DNA of 64,000 bases. It comes from Alphaproteobacteria bacterium. GTDB lineage: Bacteria; Pseudomonadota; Alphaproteobacteria; CACIAM-22H2. Below, one piece after another: positions 37,636 through 53,368 of this stretch. The translations under genes and the position numbers were made by a program. Within the stretch, counting starts at the first letter, position 1. Each line of letters starts with the position of its first letter. The notes beneath the pieces are model-generated. The model made no database searches. It was not told the origin of the DNA and saw only the letters and a list, made by a program, of their open reading frames with translations. The stretch lies in contig WGNX01000009.1 of NCBI GenBank assembly GCA_016124335.1, forward strand, positions 37,658 through 101,657, read 5' to 3'.

Positions 37636-38429
37636 GGATGGACCTCGATGCGGCCCATTTCCGGGCGTTCCGCGAGCGTTTCGAGCGCGTCGCCGAAAAC
37701 CGCGGCCCATCTGTCGCAGCCCGCGCGCGTATCGATCAGATCCTGCCGGATTTCGATCAGCGCGTGCGGCAGGCCCGCACGCTCGCAATGCTCGCCCATC
37801 GTGAACCCATGGCCGTCGCGCGCGTCGTAAGGCTCGTTGTCGCCCACATTCACGCCGTCCATCCCGGCAAGCCGCGCCATCAGGGGCTTCGGCAGGCGCG
37901 GATCGGATTTCCACAAAACGCCGATATGCCAGGGGCGCTCGAACCCCTTGAAGACGGGCGTGCACGAATGCATCGAGACCACGACCGGCACGAGGCCGCG
38001 CGCGCGCATCGCGCCAAGCGTCCGGCGGACCGCGTCGTGATAAGGCACGTGCAGCGCCGCAATTCGTCGCGCACGTTCGGCCTGCGAAAGCGCCATGTTG
38101 GCCGGCACCGGCGTTCCGTCGGATATCTCGGGGCACAGGCCCGGATCGTCGAGCCGCCGGTTGCAGTCGATCACGAGACGCGAATAGACGCTCGCGACCA
38201 CGCCGCAGCCGAAGCGCGCGGCGAGGCGCTTCGAGACTTCGAATGCGCCGATGTCCCAGGCGATGTGCCGCTCCCATTCGGCCGGCGGCACGCCCATGTC
38301 GCCAAGCTCACGCGGCACCGCACGGCCCGCGTGATCGCAGACGATCACAAGCGCGGTTTCGCGTGCGGCCGGAATTTCGACGACGGGCGCCGGATCGTCC
38401 GGCGTGAGGAAGGGTCGGGAATCGTCCAT
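37632..38429 (-). CDS. N-formylglutamate amidohydrolase family protein
   Basis: 265-residue zinc hydrolase of the HutG/FGase family. It has VIVCDHAGRAVP, YSRLVIDCNRRLDDP, VVSMHSCTPVF, and HGFTMGEHCER followed by ALIEIRQDLI. FGases release glutamate from N-formylglutamate in the five-step histidine pathway, but no hut genes are present and this subgroup is usually found with GCS2-type ligases. Its stop overlaps the start of the ligase gene. It is divergent from the glycerate kinase gene. Confidence 0.88.
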   Translation of the reverse strand: MDDSRPFLTPDDPAPVVEIPAARETALVIVCDHAGRAVPRELGDMGVPPAEWERHIAWDIGAFEVSKRLAARFGCGVVASVYSRLVIDCNRRLDDPGLCPEISDGTPVPANMALSQAERARRIAALHVPYHDAVRRTLGAMRARGLVPVVVSMHSCTPVFKGFERPWHIGVLWKSDPRLPKPLMARLAGMDGVNVGDNEPYDARDGHGFTMGEHCERAGLPHALIEIRQDLIDTRAGCDRWAAVFGDALETLAERPEMGRIEVHP

Positions 38430-38488
38430 GCGCTTCGGGTCGCGACTATAGCGCGCGGGCGAAAGCCCCTGCTAGGCTCGCGGCCGCG

Positions 38489-39733
38489 ATGGACCAGCGC
38501 GCATTCCTCCTTTCGCTTTTCCGGGCTGCGGTGGCTGCGGCACAGCCTGCAATCCGGATCCCCGCATTCCTTCCGGAGCGGCCGAAGGGCCGCCTTGTGG
38601 TCGTCGGCGCCGGAAAAGCCTCCGCCGCGATGGCCCGCGCCTTCGAGGACGCCTGGGGCGAGCCGGTGGCCGGCCTTGTCGTCACCCGCTACGGCCATGG
38701 CGTGCCGTGCCGGCACATCGAGATTGTCGAAGCCGCCCATCCCGTACCCGACGCTGCCGGCATGGCCGCCGCCGGGCGTATGCTCGAGATGGTGCGCGGT
38801 CGCGGACCGGATGATCTGGTCGTGGCGCTGATGTCCGGGGGCGGCTCGGCGGTCGTGAGCCTGCCGGCCGAGCCCGTGGCACTCGACGAGTTCCGCGCGC
38901 TCACTTCGGCGCTTCTCAAATCGGGCGCGAACATCGTCGAGATGAACGCCGTGCGCAAACATCTTTCGAAGATTTCCGGCGGTCGGCTGGCACAGGCCGC
39001 CGCACCCGCACGCGTCCTCACGCTCGCCATCTCCGACGTGCCGGGCGACGATGCTTCGACCATCGGGTCAGGGCCGACCGTGCCCGATCCCACGACACTT
39101 GCCGACGCGCGCGCCGTACTTGCCAAATATGCGATCACGCCGTCGCCTTCCATCGCCGCCCGCCTCGCCGACCCGGCAGCCGAAACGCCCAAGGCGCTCC
39201 CCAACGCCGAATTTCGCCTGATCGCAGCCCCGATCCAGTCGCTCGACGCAGCCGCCGGGCGCGCCGCCGACGCCGGGTACGCCGTTCATTCGCTGGGTCC
39301 CGATCTGGAAGGCGAGAGCCGTGACGTGGCGACCGCACATGCGGAACTCGTGCGTTCAATCCGCGCCGGAAAAGGTCCGGTCAAGGCGCCCTGCGTTCTG
39401 CTGTCCGGCGGCGAAACGACCGTCACTGTCCGCGGCAAGGGCCGTGGCGGACGCAATGCCGAGTTCGCACTGGCGCTGGCCGTCGCACTGGACGGCATGC
39501 CCGGCGTATGGGCCGTGGCCGGGGACACGGACGGGATCGACGGCACCGAAGACAATGCCGGCGCCGTGGTGACCCCCGACACGCTCGCACGCGCGCGCGC
39601 CAAGGGCGTCGATGCGGCAGCCCTGCTCGCCGACAACGATGGATACGGGTTTTTCTCGCGGATCGGCGATCTTGTCGTGACCGGACCAACGCACACCAAC
39701 GTCAACGATTTCCGCGCTATAGTGGTCGCCTGA
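38489..39733 (+). CDS. ttuD: Glycerate 2-kinase (DUF4147/MOFRL family)
   Basis: 414-residue glycerate kinase of the TtuD/GckA type, which phosphorylates glycerate to 2-phosphoglycerate. The N-terminal DUF4147 domain shows LVVVGAGKASAAMARAFE, VALMSGGGSAVVSLP and VRKHLSKISGGRLAQ. The C-terminal MOFRL domain shows LLSGGETTVTVRGKGRGGRNAEFALA and AGDTDGIDGTEDNAGAVV. Pyruvate kinase follows after 30 bases, so the pair takes glycerate through 2-phosphoglycerate (with enolase elsewhere) to pyruvate, as in hydroxypyruvate, tartrate or glyoxylate use. The symbol is by family. Confidence 0.9.
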   Translation: MDQRAFLLSLFRAAVAAAQPAIRIPAFLPERPKGRLVVVGAGKASAAMARAFEDAWGEPVAGLVVTRYGHGVPCRHIEIVEAAHPVPDAAGMAAAGRMLEMVRGRGPDDLVVALMSGGGSAVVSLPAEPVALDEFRALTSALLKSGANIVEMNAVRKHLSKISGGRLAQAAAPARVLTLAISDVPGDDASTIGSGPTVPDPTTLADARAVLAKYAITPSPSIAARLADPAAETPKALPNAEFRLIAAPIQSLDAAAGRAADAGYAVHSLGPDLEGESRDVATAHAELVRSIRAGKGPVKAPCVLLSGGETTVTVRGKGRGGRNAEFALALAVALDGMPGVWAVAGDTDGIDGTEDNAGAVVTPDTLARARAKGVDAAALLADNDGYGFFSRIGDLVVTGPTHTNVNDFRAIVVA

Positions 39734-39763
39734 ACGACGCGAAAACGAACGGGGAGTGCGCCC

Positions 39764-41179
<1,416 letters not shown>

Positions 41180-41183
41180 CACG

Positions 41184-42374
41184 TCAGCGTTCCTCCGGCG
41201 GGCGGACATGCCGGAACTGCCGCAACAGCAGCAGGTCGTAAAGGATCTTCAAGCCACCGCAGAGCAGCAGCGGCAAGGCCGGCAGTGCTGCCGCGAACAG
41301 CGCGCCGGCGATTGCCGGGCTTATGGCGGAGGCTAGGCTGCGAGGAACGGCCGTGAAGCTCGCCGCCGCCGGGCGTTCGGCCTCCGTGACCACCGCCATG
41401 ACGTAGGATGAACGCGTCGGCACGTCCATCTGCGACAGGAACGCGCGCAGCAGAAGCAGCGCCATCGCGACGGGCAGCGACGGGACGATTGCCGCCAGCA
41501 TCAGCGCGGCGCTTGCGGGAATGTGCGTCCACACCATCGTGTTGACGAGGCCGATCCGGCCCGCGAGTCGTGCGGCGATGGGAAACGACGCGGCAGACAG
41601 CAACCCTGACCAGAAGAAGAAGGCGCCGGCCTCGGCAAGCGACAGGCCGAAGCGCTCGAACAGCCAAAGCGCCAGCAGCGACTGCACGACGAAGCCGCCC
41701 GCAAACGAATCAAGGCTGAACAAGGCGGCAAGCCGCACGACGATGCCCCGCGACGGGCCCAGTGCCGCCTGACGGAGCGGAACGCCCGCGTGCGCGTGAA
41801 CCGGCAGCCGCGAATAGAGGAACCCGCCCGCGACGCCCAGAAGCGCGTAGACGACGAACATCGCGTCGATTGCCGTCGTCCGGTCGATGCCCGAGGCACC
41901 GGCAAGGTCCGGGGCCGCCGCCGCAAGCGCGCCGAGTGCCGAGGCAAGCGAGCCGACAAGACTGTAATTCGCAAACAGGCGCGTGCGGCCCTGTGCATCG
42001 GCGACGGCAGCAAGTGCCGCCTGTTCGAGCGAGGCAAAGACGCTGGCGCTGCCCGCACTCGGGTTGACCGTGCCCGCAAACGCGATCAGCAGTAGCGGCC
42101 AATAGCCCTCGATGCCCGCGAAGGCCAGGCCCGTCGCGGTCATGAGGCAGGAAGCGGCGATCAGCAGGCGGCGCGTGCCGAACCGCGCGCCGACAAAACC
42201 CACGCCAAGCGTGAGTGCGGCAGAACCAAGCAGCGAGACCGTGGAAACGACGCCGACCTCGAACGGCGTCAGGCCGCGGCCGATGAGATAGACCGGCAGC
42301 AGGACGGCAACGAAACTGTCGCCGAAATCGCGAAGCGCGCGGGCGGCCAGCAGCGGAAGTGCGGGCCGCCCCAC
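41184..42374 (-). CDS. MFS transporter
   Basis: About 396 residues with twelve predicted helices. The start is unclear: the open frame runs back into dps, and the first start codon after the dps stop is GTG at 42374, which gives the normal N-terminus GRPALPLLAARALRDFGDSFVAVLLPVYLIGRGL. The motif between helices 2 and 3 is degenerate (GFVGARFGTRRLL). It ends four bases from the convergent pyk gene. Later helices carry RAFLSQMDVPTRSSYVMAVV, seen in drug/sugar efflux-like families. The substrate is unknown. Confidence 0.85.
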   Translation of the reverse strand: MGRPALPLLAARALRDFGDSFVAVLLPVYLIGRGLTPFEVGVVSTVSLLGSAALTLGVGFVGARFGTRRLLIAASCLMTATGLAFAGIEGYWPLLLIAFAGTVNPSAGSASVFASLEQAALAAVADAQGRTRLFANYSLVGSLASALGALAAAAPDLAGASGIDRTTAIDAMFVVYALLGVAGGFLYSRLPVHAHAGVPLRQAALGPSRGIVVRLAALFSLDSFAGGFVVQSLLALWLFERFGLSLAEAGAFFFWSGLLSAASFPIAARLAGRIGLVNTMVWTHIPASAALMLAAIVPSLPVAMALLLLRAFLSQMDVPTRSSYVMAVVTEAERPAAASFTAVPRSLASAISPAIAGALFAAALPALPLLLCGGLKILYDLLLLRQFRHVRPPEER

Positions 42375-42384
42375 GGGATTGCCG

Positions 42385-42873
42385 TCAGTCTTCGAGCACG
42401 CTGCGCAGCATCCACGCGGTCTTTTCGTGGACGTCAAGGCGTTGGGTCAGCAGGTCCATGGTCGGCTGGTCGTCGGCCTTCGCCACGACCGGCAGGAGCT
42501 TGCGCGCGGTACGCGCCGTGGCTTCCTGTGCGCTGACGAGATGGGCGACCATGCTTTCGGCCTTCGGCACGCCCTTCACTTCCTTGATCGACGTGAGCTT
42601 GCCGAACTCGGCATAGGTGCCGGGTGCGGGATGGCCGAGGGCACGGATGCGTTCGGCGATCAGGTCAAGCGCGTTCCACTGTTCGGTGTACTGCGTCATG
42701 AACATCAGATGCAGGCTGTTGAACTGCGGACCCGTGACGTTCCAATGGAAATTGTGCGTCATCAGGTAAAGCGTGTAGCTGTCGGCCAGAAGGGCCGACA
42801 GGCCCGCGACGATCTTCGCGCGCGTCTTCGCGTCGATCCCGATATCGATCTTCGGCGCCTTCGATGCAGCCAT
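42385..42873 (-). CDS. dps: Dps-type ferritin, DNA-protection protein
   Basis: 162-residue Dps/miniferritin. The ferroxidase ligands are in [17 protein letters not shown] and the following [20 protein letters not shown], with Asp and Glu 12-16 residues after the His. The N-terminus is short and has several lysines ([17 protein letters not shown]). It oxidises ferrous iron with peroxide, stores it and may coat DNA in starvation. The ATG has an AGGAGA site. The 63-base gap upstream may hold its own promoter; I see no clear OxyR or Fur site. Confidence 0.94.
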   Translation of the reverse strand: MAASKAPKIDIGIDAKTRAKIVAGLSALLADSYTLYLMTHNFHWNVTGPQFNSLHLMFMTQYTEQWNALDLIAERIRALGHPAPGTYAEFGKLTSIKEVKGVPKAESMVAHLVSAQEATARTARKLLPVVAKADDQPTMDLLTQRLDVHEKTAWMLRSVLED

Positions 42874-42936
42874 GATGCGATCTCCTGTCCGTTTGTTCAC
42901 CGAAGCTTGCGGGCTTGGCCGGAAGTTTTCAAGCAA

Positions 42937-43716
42937 TCAGGCGAATGTCACCGTCACCGCGCCAAGCGCGCCATAATCGGCCACGAACGTGCCGGGCTTG
43001 TCGAACGCGAACGGCACCGTGCAGGAACCCGTGGTCACGATCTGGCCAGCCGAAAGTGTCGTCCAGGGCGGCGGGTTGTTGGCGAGAAGGACAAGCGCTT
43101 CGAACGGGTTGCCCAGGATCACGGCACCGGCCGCACGCGCGACCTCGGTTGCGTCGGCCTTCAGGACCATCTCGACCTTGCCGAGATCGAGTTTCCGCCA
43201 GTCGCGGCAGGCCGGGCCCGGAACGAAACCGCCGCTGGCCATGCAGTCGGCCAGCGCTTCGACCGGCGCGCTGGCGTAACCGCCCGCCAGACGGATATCC
43301 ACGATCTCGATGGCAGGATGGACGGCGGCCACCGCGTCGGCCACCTCCTCGCGGCTGTAAGGCGTCTTGCGCGCGGGCAGGTCGCGACCCAGCGCAAAGG
43401 CGATCTCGCATTCGATCTTGGGGGTCAGGAACTTCGCGTGCTCGTAACGCGCGGGCGAGGCTTTCGTCCACGGCGCCAGCAGCGGCGCGCACGTCACGGC
43501 CGGAATGCCGGATTTCGCCTGCTGCTCGGCGTTGATGTTGCCGACCTTCCAGCCGGTGACCTCGTGCCCGGGAAGGCGGGCGGCGGCAGCATGAATGGCG
43601 AAGGATTCCCAGAAGGCGCCGGGTGGCCGCGAGGGCCACGCCGCCATTTTCCGTGCGCCCGTGCGCGCCGCCATCAGGGATGCGGCCGAAGCCTCGACAT
43701 CGCAACTCTCGCTCAT
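42937..43716 (-). CDS. 2-keto-4-pentenoate hydratase / FAH superfamily protein
   Basis: 259-residue protein of the MhpD-like branch of the fumarylacetoacetate hydrolase superfamily. It has GHEVTGWKVG near the start, KIECEIAFALGRDLP (metal-binding Glu residues), HPAIEIVDIRL and the late TTGSCTVPFAF. Relatives hydrate 2-hydroxypentadienoate or decarboxylate 2-oxo-dienoates in meta-cleavage pathways. No ring-cleavage genes are nearby. It overlaps the ABC exporter gene by four bases at the end of a run of coupled genes. Confidence 0.82.
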   Translation of the reverse strand: MSESCDVEASAASLMAARTGARKMAAWPSRPPGAFWESFAIHAAAARLPGHEVTGWKVGNINAEQQAKSGIPAVTCAPLLAPWTKASPARYEHAKFLTPKIECEIAFALGRDLPARKTPYSREEVADAVAAVHPAIEIVDIRLAGGYASAPVEALADCMASGGFVPGPACRDWRKLDLGKVEMVLKADATEVARAAGAVILGNPFEALVLLANNPPPWTTLSAGQIVTTGSCTVPFAFDKPGTFVADYGALGAVTVTFA

Positions 43717-45411
43717 GCGCCCTCTCCCGTTGAACCCTCGACGACACCGACATGGCCGCCCCGCCGGACGACGACGCGCCGGTTGAACAGCGTGCCGACC
43801 TGACGGCGGTGTGAAACACAGATTACCGTTTTTCCGGGAAATTCCGCGAGCAATCGGCCGAGCATGACCATTTCGGTTTCCTCGTCGAGCGATGCGAGGG
43901 TTTCGTCGAGGATGAGGCACGGCGCATCGCTCAGCAGGGCACGCGCAAAGGCAAGCCGCTGCTGCTCGCCGCCCGAGAACGGCTCGCCCTTGTCGCCGAC
44001 GGGTGCCCGGATGCCGTCGGGCTCGGTCGCGATGCGTGCGCCCATCTTCACGCGATCGAGCGTTTTCTCCCACAATGCGTCGGTCAGGTGCCGGTGGATC
44101 GCCACGTTGTCTTCGACCGTTCCCTGCACGAAGGCGGTTGCCGCGCGGCCGAAGAAGAACAGCCGCTTGCGGTCGGAAAGGCTGAGGCTCGTCACGTCGC
44201 GCCCGTCGATCGTGATTCGGCCCGACGACGGGCGGTGCATGCCCAGCAGCATGAAGATCAGCGTCGTCTTGCCCGAGCCCGAATCGCCGAACAGGCCGAT
44301 CTTCTCGCCGGGCCGGATCGCCAGCGAAAACGGGTGCAGCAGCGTTTCACCGCGGTCGGAGACGAGCCCGACATTCTCGAAACGGATTTCGCCGAAGGAC
44401 GCCACGGGACGGGCCCCCTTCTCGGAAAGCACGCCGTCGAGCCCGTCGGTCGTGGCCGAGATGCGTTTCAGCGCCAGCCTTGCGTCGTTCAGCATCGGCC
44501 ACGCCTCGCCGATGCGGCTCAGGTTCGGGAAAATCAGCATCGTGTAATAGGCGAAGATCAGGAACTTGCCGATCTGCGGCGGCCCGTCGGTCGTGACGAA
44601 CAGCAGGACCAGACAAACCGCCGACGACATGCCGATCACGAACTCGACCAGCCCATAATAGGTGCCGTGCCGCCGCCACAAGAGTTTGTTCATCGCCGAA
44701 AGGCGCCGCGCCGCCGACAGCAGCCGCACGATGAATGCGGCACCCAGGCCGGTGAAACGGACGTCGAGGTTCTTCTGGTAGAGCGAGGCGAGATAGCCCA
44801 GATAGCCCTGATCGAGAGCCATCTTCTCGAGATACTTTTTCTTTCGCCACAGCGCGTAATAGGCGATCGCGCAGATGAGCACGCCGATCTCGGCAAGCAG
44901 GATGTAGAACAGCCACGTCTCGACGAAGAAGATCACGACGAGCATCAGCACGAGTTGCAGCACGGCCACGCCCGCGTGGACGAGCGCCTCGCGCAGCAGC
45001 CGCTGGACCGCCTCGAGATCGCCCGAGGCGGCGGCGAGCACGCCGCCCGGCCCCATCTTCGAGATCTGCGCGTACGGGCCGCGCAACAGGTTGAGCGCGA
45101 TGGCGCCGCGGATCGAGCGGATGATCCGCTCGGACAGCGCCGAGGTGCGGTATTCCGACAGCAGGAAGAAGACGAGGACGAAAACCTCGATCGCGAAGAT
45201 CAGCGCGACGTAAAGCCAGATGCGGTCGATATTTCCGGTCAGCGCGGTCTCGATTTTGCCCCACCACGTCTCGGGGTGCGGGCCGGCGATCAGCGCATTT
45301 ATTGGCAGCGGCCGCACGACAACCGCGACCGACTGAACGCAGGCGATCAGGAAAACGATGAAAATCCCGATCCGCCAGCGCGGATCGTGTTTCCTCAGGA
45401 GCGCGTCGATC

Positions 45412-45425
<14 letters not shown>
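43713..45425 (-). CDS. ABC half-transporter (fused membrane and ATPase domains)
   Basis: About 570 residues from ATG 45425; ATG 45443 is an alternative. The N-terminal half has about six membrane helices with a long first periplasmic loop (PLPINALIAGPHPETWWGK). The ATPase half has Walker A GDSGSGKTT, an unusual signature PFSGGEQQR, Walker B LILDETLASLD and the switch CVSHRRQVG. It should dimerise and export a lipid, peptide or small molecule. It overlaps ketopantoate reductase by 14 bases upstream and the hydratase by four bases downstream. Its linkage to metabolic enzymes is odd, and the substrate is unknown. Confidence 0.85.
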
Positions 45426-47585
<2,160 letters not shown>

Positions 47586-47689
47586 TTAGCCCTGTGCGGT
47601 GGCGCGCGCAACGCCCTTGACCTTCCGGCGCGGCAAGCTTGTACGCGGATTGTCAGCGAACAATCTCAATCCGACGGAGAGACACGAAG

Positions 47690-48127
47690 ATGCTTCGCAA
47701 GATCGCCGCCGCCGCCCTGATTGGCGCCGCTTTTTCGGGCGGCTTCGCGCTGGCCCAGCAGATGCAAATGCCTCAGCAAATGCCTCAGCAGATGCAGATG
47801 CCCCACATGCAGGACATGCAGCAGGGCGGCGCCGGTCACGCCGGCCACGGTGCGCCGGCAACCGGGGCGTCCGATTCGCCCTCCACGCGCGGCTACCGCA
47901 CGGCGAATGACCGGATGCACAAGGACATGGACATTGCCTTCACGGGCGATGCCGACAAGGATTTCGTCGCCGGAATGATCCCGCATCATCAGGGCGCGGT
48001 CGAGATGGCGAAAGTCGTCCTGCAGTTCGGCAAGGACCCCGAGATCCGCGCGCTTGCCGAAGGCATCGTGCGCGACCAGGAGAAGGAAATCGCGCAGATG
48101 CGCGCCTGGCAGGCGCGCGCACGCTGA
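47690..48127 (+). CDS. Exported DUF305 protein with Met/Gln-rich repeats
   Basis: 145-residue secreted protein. A Sec signal (residues 1-23, ending GFALAQ) is followed by a Met/Gln/Pro-rich repeat region at 24-48 (units like QMPQQM, HMQDMQQ) and a His/Gly stretch (GHAGHG). Then comes the DUF305 domain with [22 protein letters not shown]. The HH and Met clusters resemble copper-handling proteins, and DUF305 genes often sit with copper genes, but none is adjacent here. It is divergent from aatA. Confidence 0.88.
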   Translation: MLRKIAAAALIGAAFSGGFALAQQMQMPQQMPQQMQMPHMQDMQQGGAGHAGHGAPATGASDSPSTRGYRTANDRMHKDMDIAFTGDADKDFVAGMIPHHQGAVEMAKVVLQFGKDPEIRALAEGIVRDQEKEIAQMRAWQARAR

Positions 48128-48174
48128 TCGGGCTAGAGTCCGGCATCCGCCGACTCGATCCTGCGAGGTTCAGC

Positions 48175-49161
48175 ATGCGCGCCGCCGCCTACTCGTCCTT
48201 CGGTCCTGCCGCCGACGTCCTTTCGATCGTCGAATTGCCCGATCCCGTTCCGGGACCGGGCGAGGTGCGCGTCCGGCTGGCGGCATCCGGCGTCAATCCG
48301 TCCGACGTGAAAGCACGTGCGGTTTCCTCGCGAAACGCCGTCTACAAGCGGATCATCCCGCATTCCGACGGTGCGGGCACCATCGAGGCCGTCGGCGATG
48401 GCGTGGACAAGGCGCGCATCGGCGCGCGCGTGTGGGTGTTCAACGCGCAATGGAAGCGCGCCGAGGGCACGGCGGCCGAATTCGTCTGCGTGCCGGCCGA
48501 ATTCGCCCCGGCCCTGCCCGCCAACGCGGACTTCGCCGTGGGCGCCTGCCTCGGCATCCCGGCACTGACCGCGTGGCGTGCGGTCACGATGAACGGCGGA
48601 GTTTCGCGCCGCACGGTTCTCGTCACGGGCGGGGCCGGTGCTGTCGGCCACTATGCGATCCAGATGGCAAAGCACGAGGGCGCGAAGGTCTTCGCCACGG
48701 TTTCGTCGCCGGAAAAAGCCGCCATCGCACGCGAAGCCGGAGCCGATGCGACCATCGACTACCGGACCGAAGATGTCGGCGCACGCGTTCGCGAACTGAC
48801 CGGCGGCGAGGGCGTGGACCGTGTCGTCGAACTCGACATTGCCGGAAACGCGAAATCGAGCCTCGATGCGCTGAAGCCGGGCGGCACGCTTGCCGTCTAC
48901 GGCTCCAACAAGGCCGAATTCGCGATGCCCTTCATGCCCGCAATCGTCAAGAACGTCACGGCCGCCTTTTTCATCGTCTACGAACTGACACCCGCCCAGC
49001 GCCGCGACGGGGCGGCCTACGTCAATTCGCGGCTGGCGATGGGGCAGCTAAAGACCCGCATCGCGGCAAGGTTTTCCCTCGACCGGATCGCCGAGGCGCA
49101 CGCGGCCGTGGAAAGCGGCAAGACAATCGGCAACGTCGTCCTCGACATCGACGCGCGTTGA
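48175..49161 (+). CDS. Zinc-independent alcohol dehydrogenase / quinone oxidoreductase (QOR) family
   Basis: 328-residue medium-chain reductase. The N-terminal GroES-like domain has ASGVNPSDVKAR and IPHSDGAGTIEAVG. The Rossmann domain has VTGGAGAVGHYAIQMAKHEGAKV (NADPH type) and GGTLAVYGS. The structural and catalytic zinc cysteines are missing, which places it with NADPH:quinone oxidoreductases. It is 47 bases past the DUF305 gene and 34 before uvrB. The substrate is unknown. Confidence 0.88.
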   Translation: MRAAAYSSFGPAADVLSIVELPDPVPGPGEVRVRLAASGVNPSDVKARAVSSRNAVYKRIIPHSDGAGTIEAVGDGVDKARIGARVWVFNAQWKRAEGTAAEFVCVPAEFAPALPANADFAVGACLGIPALTAWRAVTMNGGVSRRTVLVTGGAGAVGHYAIQMAKHEGAKVFATVSSPEKAAIAREAGADATIDYRTEDVGARVRELTGGEGVDRVVELDIAGNAKSSLDALKPGGTLAVYGSNKAEFAMPFMPAIVKNVTAAFFIVYELTPAQRRDGAAYVNSRLAMGQLKTRIAARFSLDRIAEAHAAVESGKTIGNVVLDIDAR

Positions 49162-49195
49162 GCCGCGCGCGCGCGCGGGCTAAGTTCGTCGCCCG

Positions 49196-51396
<2,201 letters not shown>

Positions 51397-51400
<4 letters not shown>

Positions 51401-52596
51401 ACACGATCCTGCTGCCGCTCGCGACGACGCTGACAATCCAGATCCTCATCAGCGGCGCCAGCCTGACCGCCGCCGTGCTCGCCACGCTCGCCAGCGTCGA
51501 TTTCGGCGTGCCCGCCTCGTCGGTCGGCTTCTACGTGGCGATGCTCTACGGCTCGGCGGCGGTTTCGGGCGTCGCCAGCGGCGGCATCATCGCCCGTTTC
51601 GGCCCGCTGCGCACGATGCAGAGCGGCCTTGTCCTGGGTGCGCTCAGCGCGCTGGCGCTCGCCCAGGCGACGATCCCCTTCGCAATGCTGGCGGCATTGC
51701 TCGGCGGGCTCAGCCTCGGACCGACGACACCCGCCTCCTCGGCAATCCTTTCGCGCGCGACCGACGTCTCGAACCGGAACCTCGTGTTCTCCATCAAGCA
51801 GACGGGCGTGCCGGCCGGCTTCATGCTTGCGGCACTGACATTGCCCGTCCTCGGCCTGGCGTTGGGCTGGCGCGGTGCGTGTCTGGCGGTTGCGTGCATG
51901 CTCGCGATCGCCGCGGGAATCGTCACCCTGCTGCACGGTCGCTTCGACCGGTTCACCGGCAGCCCGGTCCGTTTTTCGCTGCGCGGCCAACTGGTCGAAC
52001 CGCTGGAGCGCGTCTGGCGCCAGGCCGAAATGCGCAATATCGCGATGGCGTCGTTCGCCTATTCCGGCCTGCAGGGTTCGCTGTCCGGTTTCCTTATTGT
52101 CTTCCTGCTGCACGAAACGTCGCTCCAGCTCGTCGCCGCCGCGACGGTGCTCGCCTGCGCGCAAGGTGCCGGCGTCGCCGGCCGCGTCGTGTGGGGCATC
52201 GTCGCCGACCGGCTCGGCCGGCCGGATATCGTGCTTTCCGCCCTGGGCCTTGCGATGGCCGGGCTTGCGACATTCGTCACGCTCGGCGCAGCGCATCTTC
52301 CCTTCGCGGCGCTGGTCGCTGCCTGCATCGCATTCGGCGGTACCGCGATGGCGTGGAACGGGGTCTATTTGGCCGAGGTCGCGCGCCTTGCCGCACCGGG
52401 GCGGGAGGCCGAGGCGACCGGAGCCACCGGCCTGTTCACGTACGGCGGTGTCGCCGTGATGCCGAGCGTCTTCACGACGATCGTGCTCGCCAGCGACAGC
52501 TACGTCGTCGCCTATCTTGTCGTGGCCGCCCTGCCCGGTCTCATCGGCATCGTCCTGTTGCGCGGGACGCTGCGAGCGGGCATATCCCGACAATGA
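51397..52596 (+). CDS. MFS transporter
   Basis: 399-residue permease with twelve predicted helices, opening with GTG that overlaps the uvrB stop (51397-51400). The motif between helices 2 and 3 is [17 protein letters not shown], and helix 5 has [24 protein letters not shown], similar to cyanate/CynX-like and related families. Its stop overlaps the next start, so uvrB, this permease, the reductase and folB form one coupled run. The substrate is unknown. Confidence 0.88.
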
Positions 52597-53366
52597 CCCT
52601 TCCGCCCCCCCTGCCGCGCACGGCCCTCGTCACGGGCGGCGCCAAACGCATCGGTGCCGCCATCGTCGAAGCGCTTGCCGCCGACGGATATGCCGTGGCG
52701 ATCCATTACCGCAACAGCCGCACCGAGGCCGAAGCGCTCGCCGCGAAAATAACGGCAGCCGGCGGAAAGGCCGTCGCGCTCGCAGCCGATCTTGCAAAGG
52801 AAGAAGACGTAAGTGCCCTCGCCGACGCGGCCCGCGCGGCGCTGGGGCCGCTCGGCGTGCTGGTCAACAACGCGTCGGAATTCGCGCGCGACGAGGTTCC
52901 CGATGCGACGCGCGCGAGCTGGGACAGGCACATGGAGACGAACCTGCGCGCACCCTTCGTGCTCGCGCAGGCGCTGGCCCGTGGGCTGCCGGATGGTGCG
53001 CATGGTGCCGTCGTCAACATGATCGACCAGCGCGTGTGGAACCTGACGCCGCATTTCACCAGCTATACGCTGTCCAAGGCCGGTCTCTGGACGCTTACGC
53101 AGACGATGGCGCTGGCGTTGGCCCCGCGCATCCGCGTCAATGCGATCGGCCCCGGCCCGACCTTGAAAAGCGTGCGCCAGAATCCCGAACATTTCGCCAG
53201 GCAGATCGCCAGCGTGCCGCTCAAACGCGGCCCCGAGCTGGGCGAGATCGCCGACTGCGTTCGTTTCATGCTTGCGGCGGGCTCGTTGACCGGACAGATG
53301 ATCGCGCTGGACGGCGGGCAGCATCTCAACTGGGGTGCGCCGGGCCTCCACCAACCCGAGGAATGA
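52593..53366 (+). CDS. folM: FolM/pteridine reductase-like short-chain dehydrogenase
   Basis: 257-residue SDR. The cofactor loop is VTGGAKRIGAAIVEAL, followed by HYRNS, with an Arg suited to NADPH. Instead of the usual catalytic Ser, it has Asp in MIDQRVW, then Tyr 13 residues later and Lys in YTLSK. The D-Y-K spacing of 13 and 4 matches that of pteridine reductase PTR1. The next gene is folB, so reduction of dihydromonapterin, dihydrobiopterin or dihydrofolate is likely. The symbol is inferred from these features. Confidence 0.8.
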   Translation: MTLPPPLPRTALVTGGAKRIGAAIVEALAADGYAVAIHYRNSRTEAEALAAKITAAGGKAVALAADLAKEEDVSALADAARAALGPLGVLVNNASEFARDEVPDATRASWDRHMETNLRAPFVLAQALARGLPDGAHGAVVNMIDQRVWNLTPHFTSYTLSKAGLWTLTQTMALALAPRIRVNAIGPGPTLKSVRQNPEHFARQIASVPLKRGPELGEIADCVRFMLAAGSLTGQMIALDGGQHLNWGAPGLHQPEE

Positions 53367-53368
53367 GA

